DNA from: Chrysomallon squamiferum
Taxonomy: Eukaryota; Mollusca; Gastropoda; Neomphalida; Peltospiridae
Direction: 5' to 3'
DNA length: 55,000 nucleotides
Assembly: GCA_012295275.1 (NCBI GenBank)
Contig: CM022667.1
Location: forward strand, 19,633,410 to 19,688,409
The notes under the pieces were generated by a model. The model was not told where the DNA came from. It did not search any database and saw only the letters and a program-made list of their open reading frames with translations. Positions 43,740 through 55,000 of the stretch are shown here, one piece after another; position 1 is the first letter of the stretch; each line of letters starts with the position of its first letter. The position numbers and the translations under genes were made by a program.

Positions 43740-46521
43740 TGTGAACTAGGTGATCTGAATTTATATTTCTCTTACTGCCATTGTACAATATATCCTTCTA
43801 TAGTAACCTATATATTGAAGTATTATCTTAAAAAATCCATTGTGTCATAATATTATAATAATATATATTACAATATTACAATAATCTATAATCTTTTTAC
43901 AGTATTGCATAATATCTTGTTACAATATTTAAATATATTATAGAACCTCTAATTAAAATTTACATTTGAATACTGTTTTGTTTTCATTTGTTTGTAAGAA
44001 TTCTATATTGTTTACCTCATTATTTGTCATGACTTTTTTCGATCTCTTGTTTCTGTGTAATTTCTGACATTTTGTTGAAATTTTAGATTTTTTATTAGTA
44101 ATACAGTGCATCAAAATTCAAGTCTGACGTTTAACTGAAGTTAAATAATTAGAACTGCAGTTAAAATATTACACATTTCTCTTCTACACTGCTCTAATTA
44201 ATTGCTATAAAAATATATAGTCATGAAATTTGTGCAGTTTTTGTCTTTAATTTTTGGTGAATAACTTAGATTTTGCATTTCATAATAGAGATCCTCTTGG
44301 ATTCTTCTTCTTTTGAGAAAACTCTAAACTGACCATCATACAAAAAAGTAGATTTACCTATTCTAATAATTATATTATATTATGGATTGACAAACACAAG
44401 TGGCCTATATTCTGAATAGCACTGGTTACAAAATATAAATTTAATTTCAGAGTTTCTAACAAAAAACAGAATTAAAAAAAGAATAATACTAATTTTATTT
44501 ACCACTTTTTTGTTCCAGAATTCCAAATGATGTGTCCCCTGTTTTTCAGATTTTTTATTTGTTGATTGCAGAAAATAACTGTTAAGATTTTTTTTTGTGT
44601 AGAATATTTCATAAAAGTTGAATAAATGTTTGCTATGTTAACTGCATAATTTTTATTAAAAGAACCTCATATTTCCAATTGACTGCATGAAATTATTATA
44701 TTCGCAGCCATATTAATTTATATTCTACAAGTATTTTACTTTTATTTTGTAATATTTTCATTTTGGTAATAATAATTATCTTTATCAGTGATTCCAGTCT
44801 ATTTAAACAGTTTAATGAACTAGCCTACTAGTCTGAGTATTCAAAACTTTCAATATCCAGCTTCGGTTTTAAATTAATATGAATTTTGTAACTCTGGTAT
44901 CTGTATTAAATTTAATTAATAAATAATAAAGAATTAGATAAGTGCCTTTTAAAAAAATATATTAAAATTTCTGACAACAAAATACAACACAAATGTGGCC
45001 ATTCATTTTTATTATTAATTTTTTTTAATTTATATTGTTCTCAGTAAATTTGGGAAACCTTCATTGCAGTGATAGGCAGCAAATCTGTCGTAATTTATTT
45101 ATCTACTGTTATTTCTTGTTAATGTTTGTCATGTGTTTCCACCTAGTCATTTGTTTTTCTTTAATTTTGTTAAATCTTTTGATTATTAAGTTTTCAGTTT
45201 GTAACTATGACAACCACTGCACTGTGCATTTGTTTGTTTGGGAATACTGTTATTTATTTATTGTACTTTGTTTGTTTATTTGACATTTCTTAGTTTATTA
45301 CAATGCAGTATATTTGACCAAGATGTTGTTTGTTTTTATTTTCTAACCTGTTAATAATGAGGTAACAAACATTTAGTAAATATTTGTGAAAACCTGAAAA
45401 CCTGAAAAAGGAAACAACAGTGGGTAACAAGGAAAAAGATTTTAAATAGAAGGAAAAACGTTTAGGAAACTTTACAGTTGCCTTGTTTTTCATTCTTACT
45501 TTATTTGAAACAGTATCCATGAGATGTTAACAATTTTTTATATTAATGTACATCAGTACATTTTTCTTTTTATATACTCAAGGTATTAGTTGCAAGTTTA
45601 TATGCATAGTTTATCACTTTTGTCCAGGGTATAATGTACAAATATATTACATACAATTGCCGTGTTTTTCAAAGTTAATAAAGTTGATTATTAGAACATT
45701 TTTGTTGTGTTATAATTAAGGCTTTCTTTTTCTTTTTGTCTAGTTAATTATATTCATGGATAATTGTACATCTTTGGTATAATTTGTTTTGTAACCCACT
45801 AAATCTTTTTAACTAGATCTTCAAAAATTATTTTTGGTGAATCTTAGAAAAAAAGATGAATTCATATTAATAATTAACTGGATTCATCATGAAAACAAAT
45901 TTTATAACATAAATAACATGTTCATACAAAATATTACACAGACATCAACAGAATAATTATATTTGCACTTTCTATAGTTAATTTGTTCTTTTTTTGACTG
46001 TGTTTGACAAAACTTTAACTTAAGTGCACCACAATACTAGAATTAAATTTTTATTAGTAATGTCAAATGAGGTCAGTTTTAGTAAACATATTTCATTAAC
46101 AAGACTGGATATTTAATAATAATTACATTTATGTATTCAGATGTGTTGAATAAAGGTAATACTTAAGACAACAGGTTTTTCATAAAACAACTGCTGGTTG
46201 GTTGTAGGGGAGACTGTCTCAATATTTCTCTAAAGTAATATTCTCAGAAAACTCATAGACGTCTGTATTAACATGGTTAGGCTATTTTGCTCCTTTATTA
46301 AAATATTTAAAAATATATATATATATACATATATATATATTTTAATTATAATTATAATCGACATTAAACTGAATTCATAAAAACAAACAAGCCACTTAAC
46401 AATGACACACATAAATATTTAATTTTTCTAATACTGAATCATGCACCCACTTCTGTATTAGACATTTTAGTTAGAAAATCATTAAACCAATGAGTAAAAT
46501 TATTTTAAGTCAATAACATTT
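43740..46521. other. Intergenic/3' UTR DNA between converging genes
   Basis: The rightward anoctamin and the leftward thioesterase-like gene converge here, so most of this is 3' UTR and spacer. It is AT-rich, with AATAAA signals near 44622 and 45677. No coding sequence is seen. Confidence 0.6.
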
Positions 46522-47387
46522 TCACATATCTGCATTTTTCAATGTCGGTCCTGGGAGTCCAAAGATTTCTGAATGAAATGTCATTGAACCGTACCACTTA
46601 GTGTTTCCATTATTGCTCACCTGACAGTGCAGAGTGAGGGGGTCTCTGTCGTCCTCCCATGTCTCTGTTGTCAGGGTATCCCCCCATGAACTTGGCGCAC
46701 AGTACAACATGGACAACTTTTTTATATGAAACTCGTGAAAACTCGTTGAAATATTAGGATAGAAGTCTTTGTACGACGCCACACTGGCGTTATCCAGAAA
46801 ATACCGAACATATGACGCACATCTCGTCCTCTGTCTCACATCGGCGTCAACAAACGGAACTGTTAAAAGATGAGGGAATGTTTGTGCAGGTTTCTGCACT
46901 GGGAAAACAGTTACTGGCCTTCTGTCGTCCGTCTGCTCTGGAAGATATTTATCGAAATGGTCTCTCCACCAGTCTGGCACGATTTGCTTTGTGCCATCTT
47001 TTCTGTTGAAGAGCACGTAAAGACTTTTCACTCTCACTGACGGTCTCTGCCTGCCACCACAACTTAGTTCTGAAAGAATTGTGAAAGACGATTCCCCAAT
47101 ATGTATCAGTTTCATGCACAGGTGTAGGGGAGACTTTGGTGTGGTCAATTCATAAAAATTGCTTCTGACTTCAAGGGTGACTGCTTTGGTTATGCTTCCC
47201 AGTCCTCTGTTGTACAGAGAGGGATATTTTAAAAATGGAAATTCGTTGAAAAACGAGGCAAACTCTGCACGTCCCATCATGTCATACAGCCTCCAGATAT
47301 CTGGCTGTCCTGCAATGAAAATGTCTTTAATCAGATCCGTGACATTTATTAACATAAAAAATATAACTCTGTAAAGAACTGGGCTGC

Positions 47388-47419
<32 letters not shown>

Positions 47420-47919
47420 CTGGTCAGAGAGCTGAGAGGTCCTACCATTAATCCTACTTGACACATACACAGACTTATTTCTACATAAACTGCCACGTGT
47501 TTAACGTATCAAAGAATATGACTTGTCTGTTCCTGTTATTAGGAAGATGCTTATAAAAGATCCCTTTATGCTTGTTAATTAGAAGAACCCACAAAGTAGA
47601 TTTCCTCACTCACACTGCTCAAGAAACATGACTTCACACCTTAAATAAATAAATTCATATTTAAATGAGATTCAAAACATTTAGAGATGTAAAATAATTA
47701 ATTACCTGAACAGGTGTTATAATTAATGCTTTAAAGAAGATAGTCTTACAAGGTACTATATTTTAAAAATTTAAATGATTACCTGTGTAGGTGTGTAATT
47801 ACGGTTTTAAAAGATTACCTGTGAAGATGATGTCTTCATATCGTAAACCAGGTAAGACAACATTGGCTTCATGTTGATGCTGCTTCACTTCAATTCTCAA
47901 TTTGAGTGAAGGGTAAGCT
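46522..47919 (-). CDS. Double-hotdog thioesterase-like protein, 3' exons (N-terminus not found)
   Basis: Two exons are supported: 47819-47919 (PSLKLRIEVKQ...LPGLRYEDIIFTG) and 46522-47309 (QPDIWRLYDMMGRAEF...GPTLKNADM, stop). The junction is phase-consistent. The segment from LPGLRYEDI through PDWWRDHFDKY reads as one hotdog fold (NFYELTTPKSPLHLCMKLIH, VRVKSLYVLF). The segment from about VDADVRQRTRCASYVRYFLD to WYGSMTF reads as a second, with the typical GDTLTTETW strand. This layout recalls acyl-ACP/acyl-CoA thioesterases, but no specific animal orthologue is recognised and the catalytic residue is not assigned. The 47919 end is an acceptor (TGTGTAG) in phase 2, so at least one exon lies further right. 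The 71 residues reading on from 47310 toward 47496 are intron read-through. Confidence 0.6.
47700..47825 (-). repeat. Short tandem copies of a splice donor (CAGGTAATC)
   Basis: On the minus strand the real donor CACAG/GTAATC (47819) is followed by ACACAGGTAATC at about 47784 and TTCAGGTAATTA at about 47706, each with a related TTTAAA-rich flank. Confidence 0.65.
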
Positions 47920-50070
47920 CTACACAAGTAAAATACAACAAACTTTATAAATATATTATTATCACTCTTTAAAAAATATATATATATAACACATCTGTTG
48001 CTGCTAAAGTGCAAAAAAATATATATAACTTAGTACTTTTCAGCTGCTTTTAGCTCACTGGGATTAAAAAAAATTGCTTACACATAACTTGACATGCACC
48101 AGTTACAGGACATATAACAATGATTCCTTTGTTCTTTTTTTTTTATTTTTATTTTTTTTAATATTTTCCTTTCTTATAAATATGCTTTGCAACAAACACT
48201 GCAGTAATCAGTGACAGACAAGCCCTCTGGCCTGTCAGAGAGTGAGCCTGTAGTAGACGTGATTCATAACAGCTCACTCTGATTAGCATGTTAAAATTTT
48301 GTCCATTCCAACACTGCAGTTTTGATGCATGCTTTAGACAGCAAGAGAAGCCCAGAATAAAAACCACCACATAAACACCAAAAAAAAATCAAAAAAATTC
48401 CTAAAATTAAATAAATTAAAAGAAGAAGAAAAAATAACAATATATAAATTAATTTAAGAAAAACATAACAAATAAATTAAAATAAGACAACATGTCAGGC
48501 TTATAAGATAAAATATTAAAATATATGTCCAAACAGTCAGTGATTAATATGTGTATATACTTTTTAATCTACAAAAATTCGTTAGTCATTATTTTAGTTA
48601 GATTTTTTTGAAGAAGAATGTAAAAGAAGTAGGTGAGTTGAATCTTACACAAAACTATCTTAAATACACTCACATAATCTGACTAATTATTCCTGTATTG
48701 TTCAAAATTCTGCCAAATTAATTATTTTATTTTATTATCGTTGTTGTTGTTGTTATCGTTTCCAGCACCTCTACAATTGCTACTGTATCGTATTATTTAC
48801 ATGATTTTAACAACCTGTATTAAAAGTATAATATGACATCCCCTTTCTTTAACTGTATTAGTGTATAACAAATAATTATTTGCATTATGGTTTTACAAAT
48901 GACGGTATTTGTAAACTGATCACCAGTTTATCATAATTATTCAATTTATTGGTAATAAGTGTTATGTCATTGCAAATAGATATATTGAAGGTACTGCTAA
49001 CCGAATAAGACGTTGTAATCCACCCTTGAACATCTCGTTCATGGGTATTTCGACTCAGTGCAAACTTTATAACTACTTCGGGGAAAATGTCTACTTTGAT
49101 TTCCAAAATGATAATGTGTTTACTTGCTGGAATTAGGTCATTAATGGGAGATAACTCTACATGTACATATTGCAGGATGTTTGCTATGTATGGTTTTCAT
49201 TTTCCTTCAAATGTGATACGTCGGACTGCCGGCAAAAAGATACTTTCAATGTCTTCACTCAGTCAGGCCTTTGAACGCTTTGATGAAATTGGAAGAATGC
49301 TTGGAGTTTGTAAAAATAAATAAATAATAATAACAGCAAATCACTCATCTTTTATAGTCTCTCTAGTTATTATAACTTCTGTCTAAAACTAACAAAAAAT
49401 AAAAACTTGACTCCACTCAATGAGCAATCAATCACTGAATCAGTTATTGAATTACTCGATGATAATTAATACAGCAAAATCAGTGAACTTGTCCGTCATC
49501 AGTGATATAAAAAACGGCAAGATGTAAATAAATAAAATCAAAATCAATCAATAAATATATATAGCAAAAAAAATAATAACAATAATTATTAAATAAAAAA
49601 TAACAAAAGTAAGTAAACCAATAAATAATAATAATGAATACATATACTCACAAATTGTAATACAGCAGTATCAGGAAGATAAAACAAAGCAAAAGATTTG
49701 TTTTAAACAGGAAATAAAGCAGGAAATAGATCAAGTTAAAACTTGAAAAAAAAAAAAAAAAAAAAAAAAATCCCATTAAACTGCAGTTTGTATATATCCT
49801 TGTGTGAGTTTCCTTCTGCATACTTTCAGCAAAAATATTTTCACTACAAACTTATATCAGAAAGCATTAGTTTTAGAACCAGCAACATTAAATATGTTTA
49901 TGGTTTGATTTCTGAATGATAATAACCCCTTACTGTAGTTATTATTATTATTGTTGTTGATGTTATTATCATCATCATTATTATTATTATTATCAATCTT
50001 CTTCTACTACTTCTTCTCCTTCGTCTTCTTCTTATAATCATTATTTAAATGTTTTTTATGTTTATTTTAG
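47920..50070. other. Region between thioesterase-like gene and SIRT5; 5' ends unresolved
   Basis: Both flanking genes diverge from here, so their first exons and promoters should lie inside. The only CpG-richer stretch is about 49010-49290. It holds open frames on both strands (49087-49323 plus, 48885-49106 minus), but neither has a donor in a phase that fits its neighbour. It also has GGGAGATAACTC at 49147. A 9-bp hairpin (AGAGTGAGC at 48239, GCTCACTCT at 48272) sits in a less AT-rich patch at 48190-48350. A 31-base poly-A lies near 49741 and a triplet-rich tract at 49935-50030. Confidence 0.5.
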
Positions 50071-53000
50071 CAAATGGCTCCCACATCTCGGCCAAGTTCT
50101 GACATGGCTGAATTTAGAAACCATTTTGCCAAAGCAAAGCACATTGCTGTGTTAACAGGAGCTGGTGTCAGTGCTGAAAGTGGAGTTCCAACATTTCGAG
50201 GAGCAGGAGGATTTTGGAGAACATTCCAGGCTCAGGTCTGACAAAAACTATAGTAATATTTTTTATCATTACGTAATAAATTAACAAACAATAATCTTTA
50301 TGTGACTTATTTATAACTTTAATTATAGGATTTGGCAACACCTGGAGCTTTTAATGAGAATCCATCATTGGTTTGGGAATTTTATCACTATCGCAGAGAG
50401 GTTATGCTGACAAAGGAACCAAATAAGGTAAAACAAATTTATGTCAAGCTATTTATATTGAAGAATGTGCAATAGTAAATAATAATAATCATAATAAAGG
50501 AAAAAAAACCTCTTAAATATAAACATTAATAATTCTAATAATTAAATCTTAACTTTTTAGTAACTGTATAATTGCATTCCAACAGATTGTTGTAGATAAT
50601 TGCATATATATATATATATATATATATTAAAAATACATCTCTTTTTATTTAACTACAAATATTTTGATTTTTATTCACACACAAATACATTAATTTTTAT
50701 TCATGCTCATCAAATACAGACTTCTTTTAACATTTATACATATATTATATATAGATAGATAGATAGATAGATATAGATATATAATTTGTTGGGTTTTTTA
50801 TTTATTATTTTGTTTTTCAGGCTCACACTGCTATAGCTGAATGTGAAAAGCGACTAGCAGCTCAGAATCGCAGAGTTGTTGTCATCACACAAAACATTGA
50901 TGAATTACACATCAAAGCAGGATCACAAAATGTGTTAGAAATCCACGGTAATGTGGCTCTTTTGTGAAATAAAAAATGTTTAATGTGTATAATTTGATTT
51001 TTTGTCTAAAACTTAAGTTTTAAAGAAAAAATTTAGTAACTATATATATTACTAAAGATGGGTGCTTTTTTACTGAAATTAATCAAAGCACATAAATAAG
51101 TAAAACTTGATTAAGTCCTACAGTATTTTTCCAGATTTAATGCATTTTGCTGATTGAAACTGGAAGGGATGTAAGCCTTCTTGTATTACTATTAATTTAA
51201 TATTACTGTTACACTGACATTTTGTATTTTTAACAGTTTATTGCCAGATCTAGTATTAATTATATTAAATTTGTATCAATGTCCAAAAAATAATAATAAT
51301 AGTAATAAATATATTTATATGTCAATAAAAATAAAAATATTTGTAGTTTAATAAAAAATAGATGTATCTTTAATTGAACAAAATAAATAAATACATGTGA
51401 GTAAATTTGACTTTTCCTATAATCTGTTTATTTATTTCAGTTATTTATTTTTGTTTAAAATAATTAATTTTGTTTTGTTTTAGGAAATCTCTTCAAGACT
51501 CGGTGTTTGAAATGTGGTGATGTTTCTGTTAATAAAGACAGCCCTATTTGTCCTGCACTGGCTGGAAAAGGGTAAACAAAATTATATTTAATATCATAGT
51601 AGTTAATTAGAGAACAACTTTAAAAGATAAGTCATCTGTATATCAGCTGTGAATAGGAAAAAATATTTATCCTTAATTGTTATCATCAAGATTTGAGACT
51701 GGTAAGGTGTAATGTAAATTTATGATTATCTTGTCTGTCAGTGTATTTATCAGTTTCTCTCTGTGGTTGTATTTATTTTGATTGAATCCACTCTTATAAT
51801 TGTTTACTTTTTATTTCTAACAGAGCTCCCAATCCTTCTGCTGAAGATGCCAGAATTCCAGTCAAAGATTTGCCAAGGTGATATAACTTTACATTTCATT
51901 ATTAATTACAAAAATAAGATTATTTTGTAACATTTTCATTTTTAAAAAAAAATATCTGCTTTTATTGTGACCAACAACACATCCTTGTTTAAAATGTTTT
52001 ATTTGCTAATATTGTTATGTCTGACATGTGGAAGTTTTTATGTGTTTTTCATGTTGATGTTAAAATTATTTCTAAGGACTGCTGCTTTAACAGGTGCAAA
52101 AAAGCTGGATGTGGAGGCCTGCTTCGACCTCATGTTGTTTGGTTTGGGGAATCACTGGACCCTGAAATCATGAAGCAAACTGATGAAGAACTGAATAAAT
52201 GTGACTTACTGCTTGTGGTAAGTTTTTTCAAAAACGTTTATATTTTGTTATCTCTTTCTGGTTTTAGTATTATCAGGATATCTGTTTTGTTATCTCCTGG
52301 TTTAGAGTTTTATCTAGGATGTGTGTCCAGTTGGCTTTCTAGTGCAGAATTTTATCTAGGATATTTGTTTTGTTAACTCTTTCTAGCATAAAGTTCATAA
52401 TATCTAGGAGGTCTCCATTTTTATGAGATATCATTTGTTAGGCTTCTGGTTCAGAGTAATATTTAGGATATACATTTTTATGTTTCTGGTTTATAGTATT
52501 ATCTATGATGTCTGTTTTCTTATGTTTCTGGTTTACAGTATTATCTAGGGTGATCTGTTTTCATGTTTAATCTGTTTTTTAGGAAATATGTTTTGTCATC
52601 TTTCTGATTTACAGTTTTGACTAGGATGTGCGTTTTATCATCTTTTGTCTAGGATAGATGTTAACAGTTTCTAGTTTTGAGTTTTATCTAGAAAATGTAT
52701 GTTTTATTATTTTTCTGGGATTTCTTTTATACATTTCTTGTTTACTGTATAGTTTAGTATCTCTGTTTTATTATCTCTTTATGCTTTAGCATATCGAGCA
52801 TTTGAAAACTATGTTCTGATCAGTGTGATTGAAAAACAGGACAAAATTTTATAAATTAATTTGGTGGTATTTTCTGAAAGTATTTTGTTATTTTTTAAGA
52901 TTGGTACATCGTCAGTCGTGTACCCAGCAGCAGCATTTGCTCCAACAGTGGCTCGCCGAGATGTACCTGTTGCTGAATTCAATATTGAAGAGACACCAAC

Positions 53001-53490
53001 CACTGGATACATACAGTAATTTTCATTAATCATTCATTTTACATTCAGTAATGTTTAAACATTCTATGTAGATGGATTCTGCAAAAATGTTAAATTGATA
53101 AACAGTTATTTTATAAGAACACACCGTGTTACAGTTATTTTCAAAATTCATTTAAGTGTGAGTGTGTGTGAGTTCAAAATGTGAGAATGAAAGAGTGTGA
53201 ATGAGGAAAGCTAATTACTATGGTAATTAGTAATTAAAAGGGCAAAAGCTAGATCAGTGAAAGAAAGTTTTACAAACTAAACATTGTCTGGTACCGTCAT
53301 CAGCAAAAGGTTCAACTGCATCAAAGAATTCTTCTTACAGCAGGATATATTTCATGTGTCTGAAACAGTAACTTCATTTAAAATCTTTTAAAATCATTTT
53401 TATTATTATTTCAGATACCACTTCTCTGGACCAGCAGGGCAGCATGTACCAACTGCTTTAGCAAAACATGAATCTGAACCAGAAAACTGA
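50071..53490 (+). CDS. SIRT5: NAD-dependent lysine deacylase, SIRT5-type sirtuin (8 coding exons)
   Basis: Class III sirtuins of the SIRT5 group remove succinyl, malonyl and glutaryl groups from lysine, mainly in mitochondria. Exons: 50071-50235, 50329-50427, 50821-50947, 51484-51571, 51834-51877, 52094-52217, 52900-53015 and 53415-53490, all GT-AG and in phase. Visible motifs are the NAD-binding [20 protein letters not shown], the FYHYRREVM stretch with the Tyr-x-x-Arg pair that sets acidic-acyl specificity in SIRT5, TQNIDELH, catalytic His in EIHG, and zinc ligands CLKCG and [21 protein letters not shown] and AEFN complete the NAD site. The terminus [11 protein letters not shown] matches the family. 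The first Met inside the known exon is at 50074, but an acceptor (TTTATTTTAG) precedes it. An upstream exon, with 5' UTR or a mitochondrial presequence, must exist and is not identified. Confidence 0.95.
50747..50780 (+). repeat. (GATA)n microsatellite
   Basis: Short GATA run in the second SIRT5 intron of the window, about 45 bp before the acceptor at 50820. Confidence 0.9.
52230..52770 (+). repeat. Diverged 45-60 bp minisatellite in SIRT5 intron
   Basis: About ten degenerate copies of a phrase like TGTTTTGTTATCTCTTTCTG plus GTTTAGAGTTTTATCTAGGA. It starts within 15-20 bp of the donor at 52217. Several copies include pyrimidine-rich TTTCTGGTTTAG, an acceptor-like motif. Confidence 0.85.
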
Positions 53491-54420
53491 TGAACACTTT
53501 GAATCTTACATTTTATATTTTTACAGTGCTATTTTATTTATTCCCAAAATGGTTAATTAAATATTAAATCAGAAGGCTGTATATTTTAAACTAGTCTGTA
53601 TTTATCAAGTATGGTTTTTTATCCCAAATGTGTGGATATGTAAGAAATATGATGTGTCTAAATTATGTATCTAAGATGTGTATATATAATTAAAAATGTT
53701 GATTCAAAATTAGTATTATTTCTTTGTTTATTTCTATAAAATATATATTAATGTAGACTTTCATCCATTTAGGCCATTATATTTTATAACGTAATACTTC
53801 AGATGGAAATAAAATTACACATGACATTAAAGTAAATGGTTTTGTAATTAGTTCAATAGGTCAGTAGTTTATTTGATCATATATTTTAAACACAACTGAC
53901 ATCTAGTCATTTGTTCTTAATTATAATCATGTCCATTAATAATTGGGTAATATTTTAGTTTGCACTCATTATCAGCAGAGGTTTTACTGAATACTTTCCT
54001 ACTATTTTGTTGTACTGCTGCTAGTGCAAATATGTATAGGTCATACAAAACTAAGCTTATTTTGGCTTGTCAAATAAATCCAGTTTTTTTACCTTCTTTA
54101 ATCATGGTGGGTTTAGTTTAAAATAATATAAATGTAAATATGCTTTTTTACAGATTTAAGTAATGCATAAATTTTTTTCACTTTGGTTGTGAAATTTACA
54201 AATTTCTGAATGTAGTGTGTGTGTGTGCGTGCGTGCGTGTGTGTGTGTGTGTGTGTGCTCGATAACTATAAACTACTTAACAAATGCTAAATGCTTACAA
54301 GAACTAAAAAATAACAATTAAAAAAAAAAAAAAAATGCGAAATCATTTCGTGTGAATAGGCAATTGAAGATCACCCCAGAACGTAAATGCTAACAATATA
54401 TATATTACATTTTCGTGATC
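53491..54420. other. SIRT5 3' UTR and spacer
   Basis: AT-rich DNA with several AATAAA-like signals and a GT/GC run at 54208-54257. No gene is seen. Confidence 0.6.
54208..54257. repeat. (GT)n/(GC) microsatellite
   Basis: GT run with embedded GTGC units. Confidence 0.9.
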
Positions 54421-54605
54421 GCATGACGTGATCCGATACGGCGTCCGCATTTTAGGCTAAACCTTTATGGACATCCCATAGTAATCTGCCTGCTGCCACA
54501 TCTAGATGTCACGTGATAACAAAAAAAAATGTTATGAATACGTTCAGCGAAGGGAGCGTCTGCTTTTTGTGTCAGTGCTGTAAATATTTTATCTTATATC
54601 AGCGT
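54415..54605 (+). promoter_or_regulatory. CpG-containing promoter with E-box and CRE-like sites
   Basis: CpG density is clearly higher than in the surrounding DNA. It contains TGACGTGA (54424-54431, CRE-like) and a perfect palindromic TCACGTGA E-box (54509-54516, the type bound by USF/MITF/TFEB factors), about 100-190 bp upstream of the candidate start codon at 54610. Binding is inferred. Confidence 0.5.
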
Positions 54606-54609
54606 AAGC

Positions 54610-55000
54610 ATGGAAACAGAAGATAATTTAACACGACAGGTGATATTACTATTTATACATCAAATAATTCTTAAATTCAATAATACATTGGCTTGTGATG
54701 GTTGTCAACTTTCACTTTCGATAATTCTGTTTATGTTTGTTTTTTCCTTCTCTCACTCTATTCTTTTCCCTTGAATATGCTAAATTATTTTGAATTATAA
54801 CTGTTAGTTTTTATATTTACTTATTTATTTTAAGTATCTTATGAGACAGAACTTTATATTTAATTTTAGATCAATTACGAGTATCCTCTGGCGGATAATA
54901 AATAGCTCAGACGAACATTTGAGAAAATCCACCAAAAATTCTGCCTCAGCTGTTCTCTGCCTGACGATACTCGGACTTGATCTACACCAGAGTTTCGAGA
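54610..55000 (+). CDS. Probable 5' end of an unidentified gene, truncated by window
   Basis: An ATG at 54610 opens a 30-nt exon (METEDNLTRQ) ending at a good donor CAG/GTGATA at 54639. TTTAATTTTAG at 54869 looks like an acceptor. The exon after it reads ITSILWRIINSSDEHLRKST and on to the window end in one frame, a helical-looking sequence. However, that frame needs a phase-2 junction while the first exon ends in phase 0, and the in-phase frame meets a stop after 11 codons. Either another small exon lies between, or one of the two calls is wrong. No family is recognised. Confidence 0.4.

Noticed and set aside
47310-47496. N-terminal extension of the thioesterase-like frame (MAVYVEISLCMCQ...)
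   Set aside because: It crosses a good acceptor (ATTGCAG) and includes a translated TATG/GT microsatellite; this is intron read-through.
48158-48370. Minus-strand 70-codon frame with a hydrophobic segment as first exon of the thioesterase-like gene
   Set aside because: No donor in the required phase 2; its boundaries are unsupported.
48885-49106. Minus-strand frame MEIKVDIFPEVV as first exon of the thioesterase-like gene
   Set aside because: Only weak donor-like sites, and no recognisable match to the family N-terminus.
49087-49323. 79-codon plus-strand frame upstream of SIRT5 as its first exon
   Set aside because: Candidate donors in it do not give the phase 0 needed by the exon at 50071 and the protein does not resemble SIRT5 N-termini; kept only as part of a possible promoter region.
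54870-55000. Resemblance of the last open frame to interferon-related developmental regulator proteins
   Set aside because: Similarity is too weak and short, and the preceding ten-codon exon is out of phase.

Overview
This is a eukaryotic (animal) window, very AT-rich, full of microsatellites and minisatellites, with small exons bounded by GT-AG introns. The classical cadherin at the left end has an EGF/laminin-G membrane-proximal region, which is typical of invertebrates and absent from vertebrate type I/II cadherins. Together with the general genome texture this points to an invertebrate, most likely a lophotrochozoan such as a mollusc. The species cannot be fixed from the sequence alone.

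Layout, left to right. 1-6753 (+): last ten coding exons of a neural-type (CadN-like) classical cadherin: LamG, EGF, LamG, Cys-rich linker/EGF, transmembrane helix and catenin-binding tail. 6754-12182: long AT-rich 3' UTR/intergenic DNA. 12183-12923 (-): TMEM70 homologue, a mitochondrial assembly factor. 15623-17502 (-): WDR70 homologue, uninterrupted by introns but split between two reading frames at about 17104-17127. 23400-25223 (-): intronless leucine-rich-repeat transmembrane receptor with a C-terminal PDZ ligand. 25224-33880: gene-poor, microsatellite-rich DNA holding a Tigger/pogo-like non-autonomous DNA transposon at 32784-33110. 33899-43739 (+): anoctamin-10-like gene with at least 11 recognisable coding exons; one conserved exon is missing or reduced to fragments. 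46522-47919 (-): 3' exons of a double-hotdog thioesterase-like gene. 50071-53490 (+): SIRT5-type sirtuin, eight coding exons. 54610-end (+): probable start of another gene with a CpG-rich, E-box-bearing promoter.

The genes do not form a pathway or operon-like unit. TMEM70 and SIRT5 homologues act in mitochondria, WDR70 in the nucleus, and the cadherin and LRR receptor at the cell surface.

The most striking structure is a repeated relationship between intronic tandem repeats and splice sites. In the cadherin, ANO10-like and thioesterase-like genes, minisatellites or short tandem duplications run right up to exon edges and carry copies of the genuine acceptor or donor, in places with adjoining exon bases. 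The clearest case is 38792/38888/38980/39070, where three decoy copies of an acceptor plus exon start precede the real one at 90-96 bp intervals. In the same gene, a triplicated acceptor at 36823/36966/37104 sits where a conserved exon should be and none of its copies leads into a complete exon.
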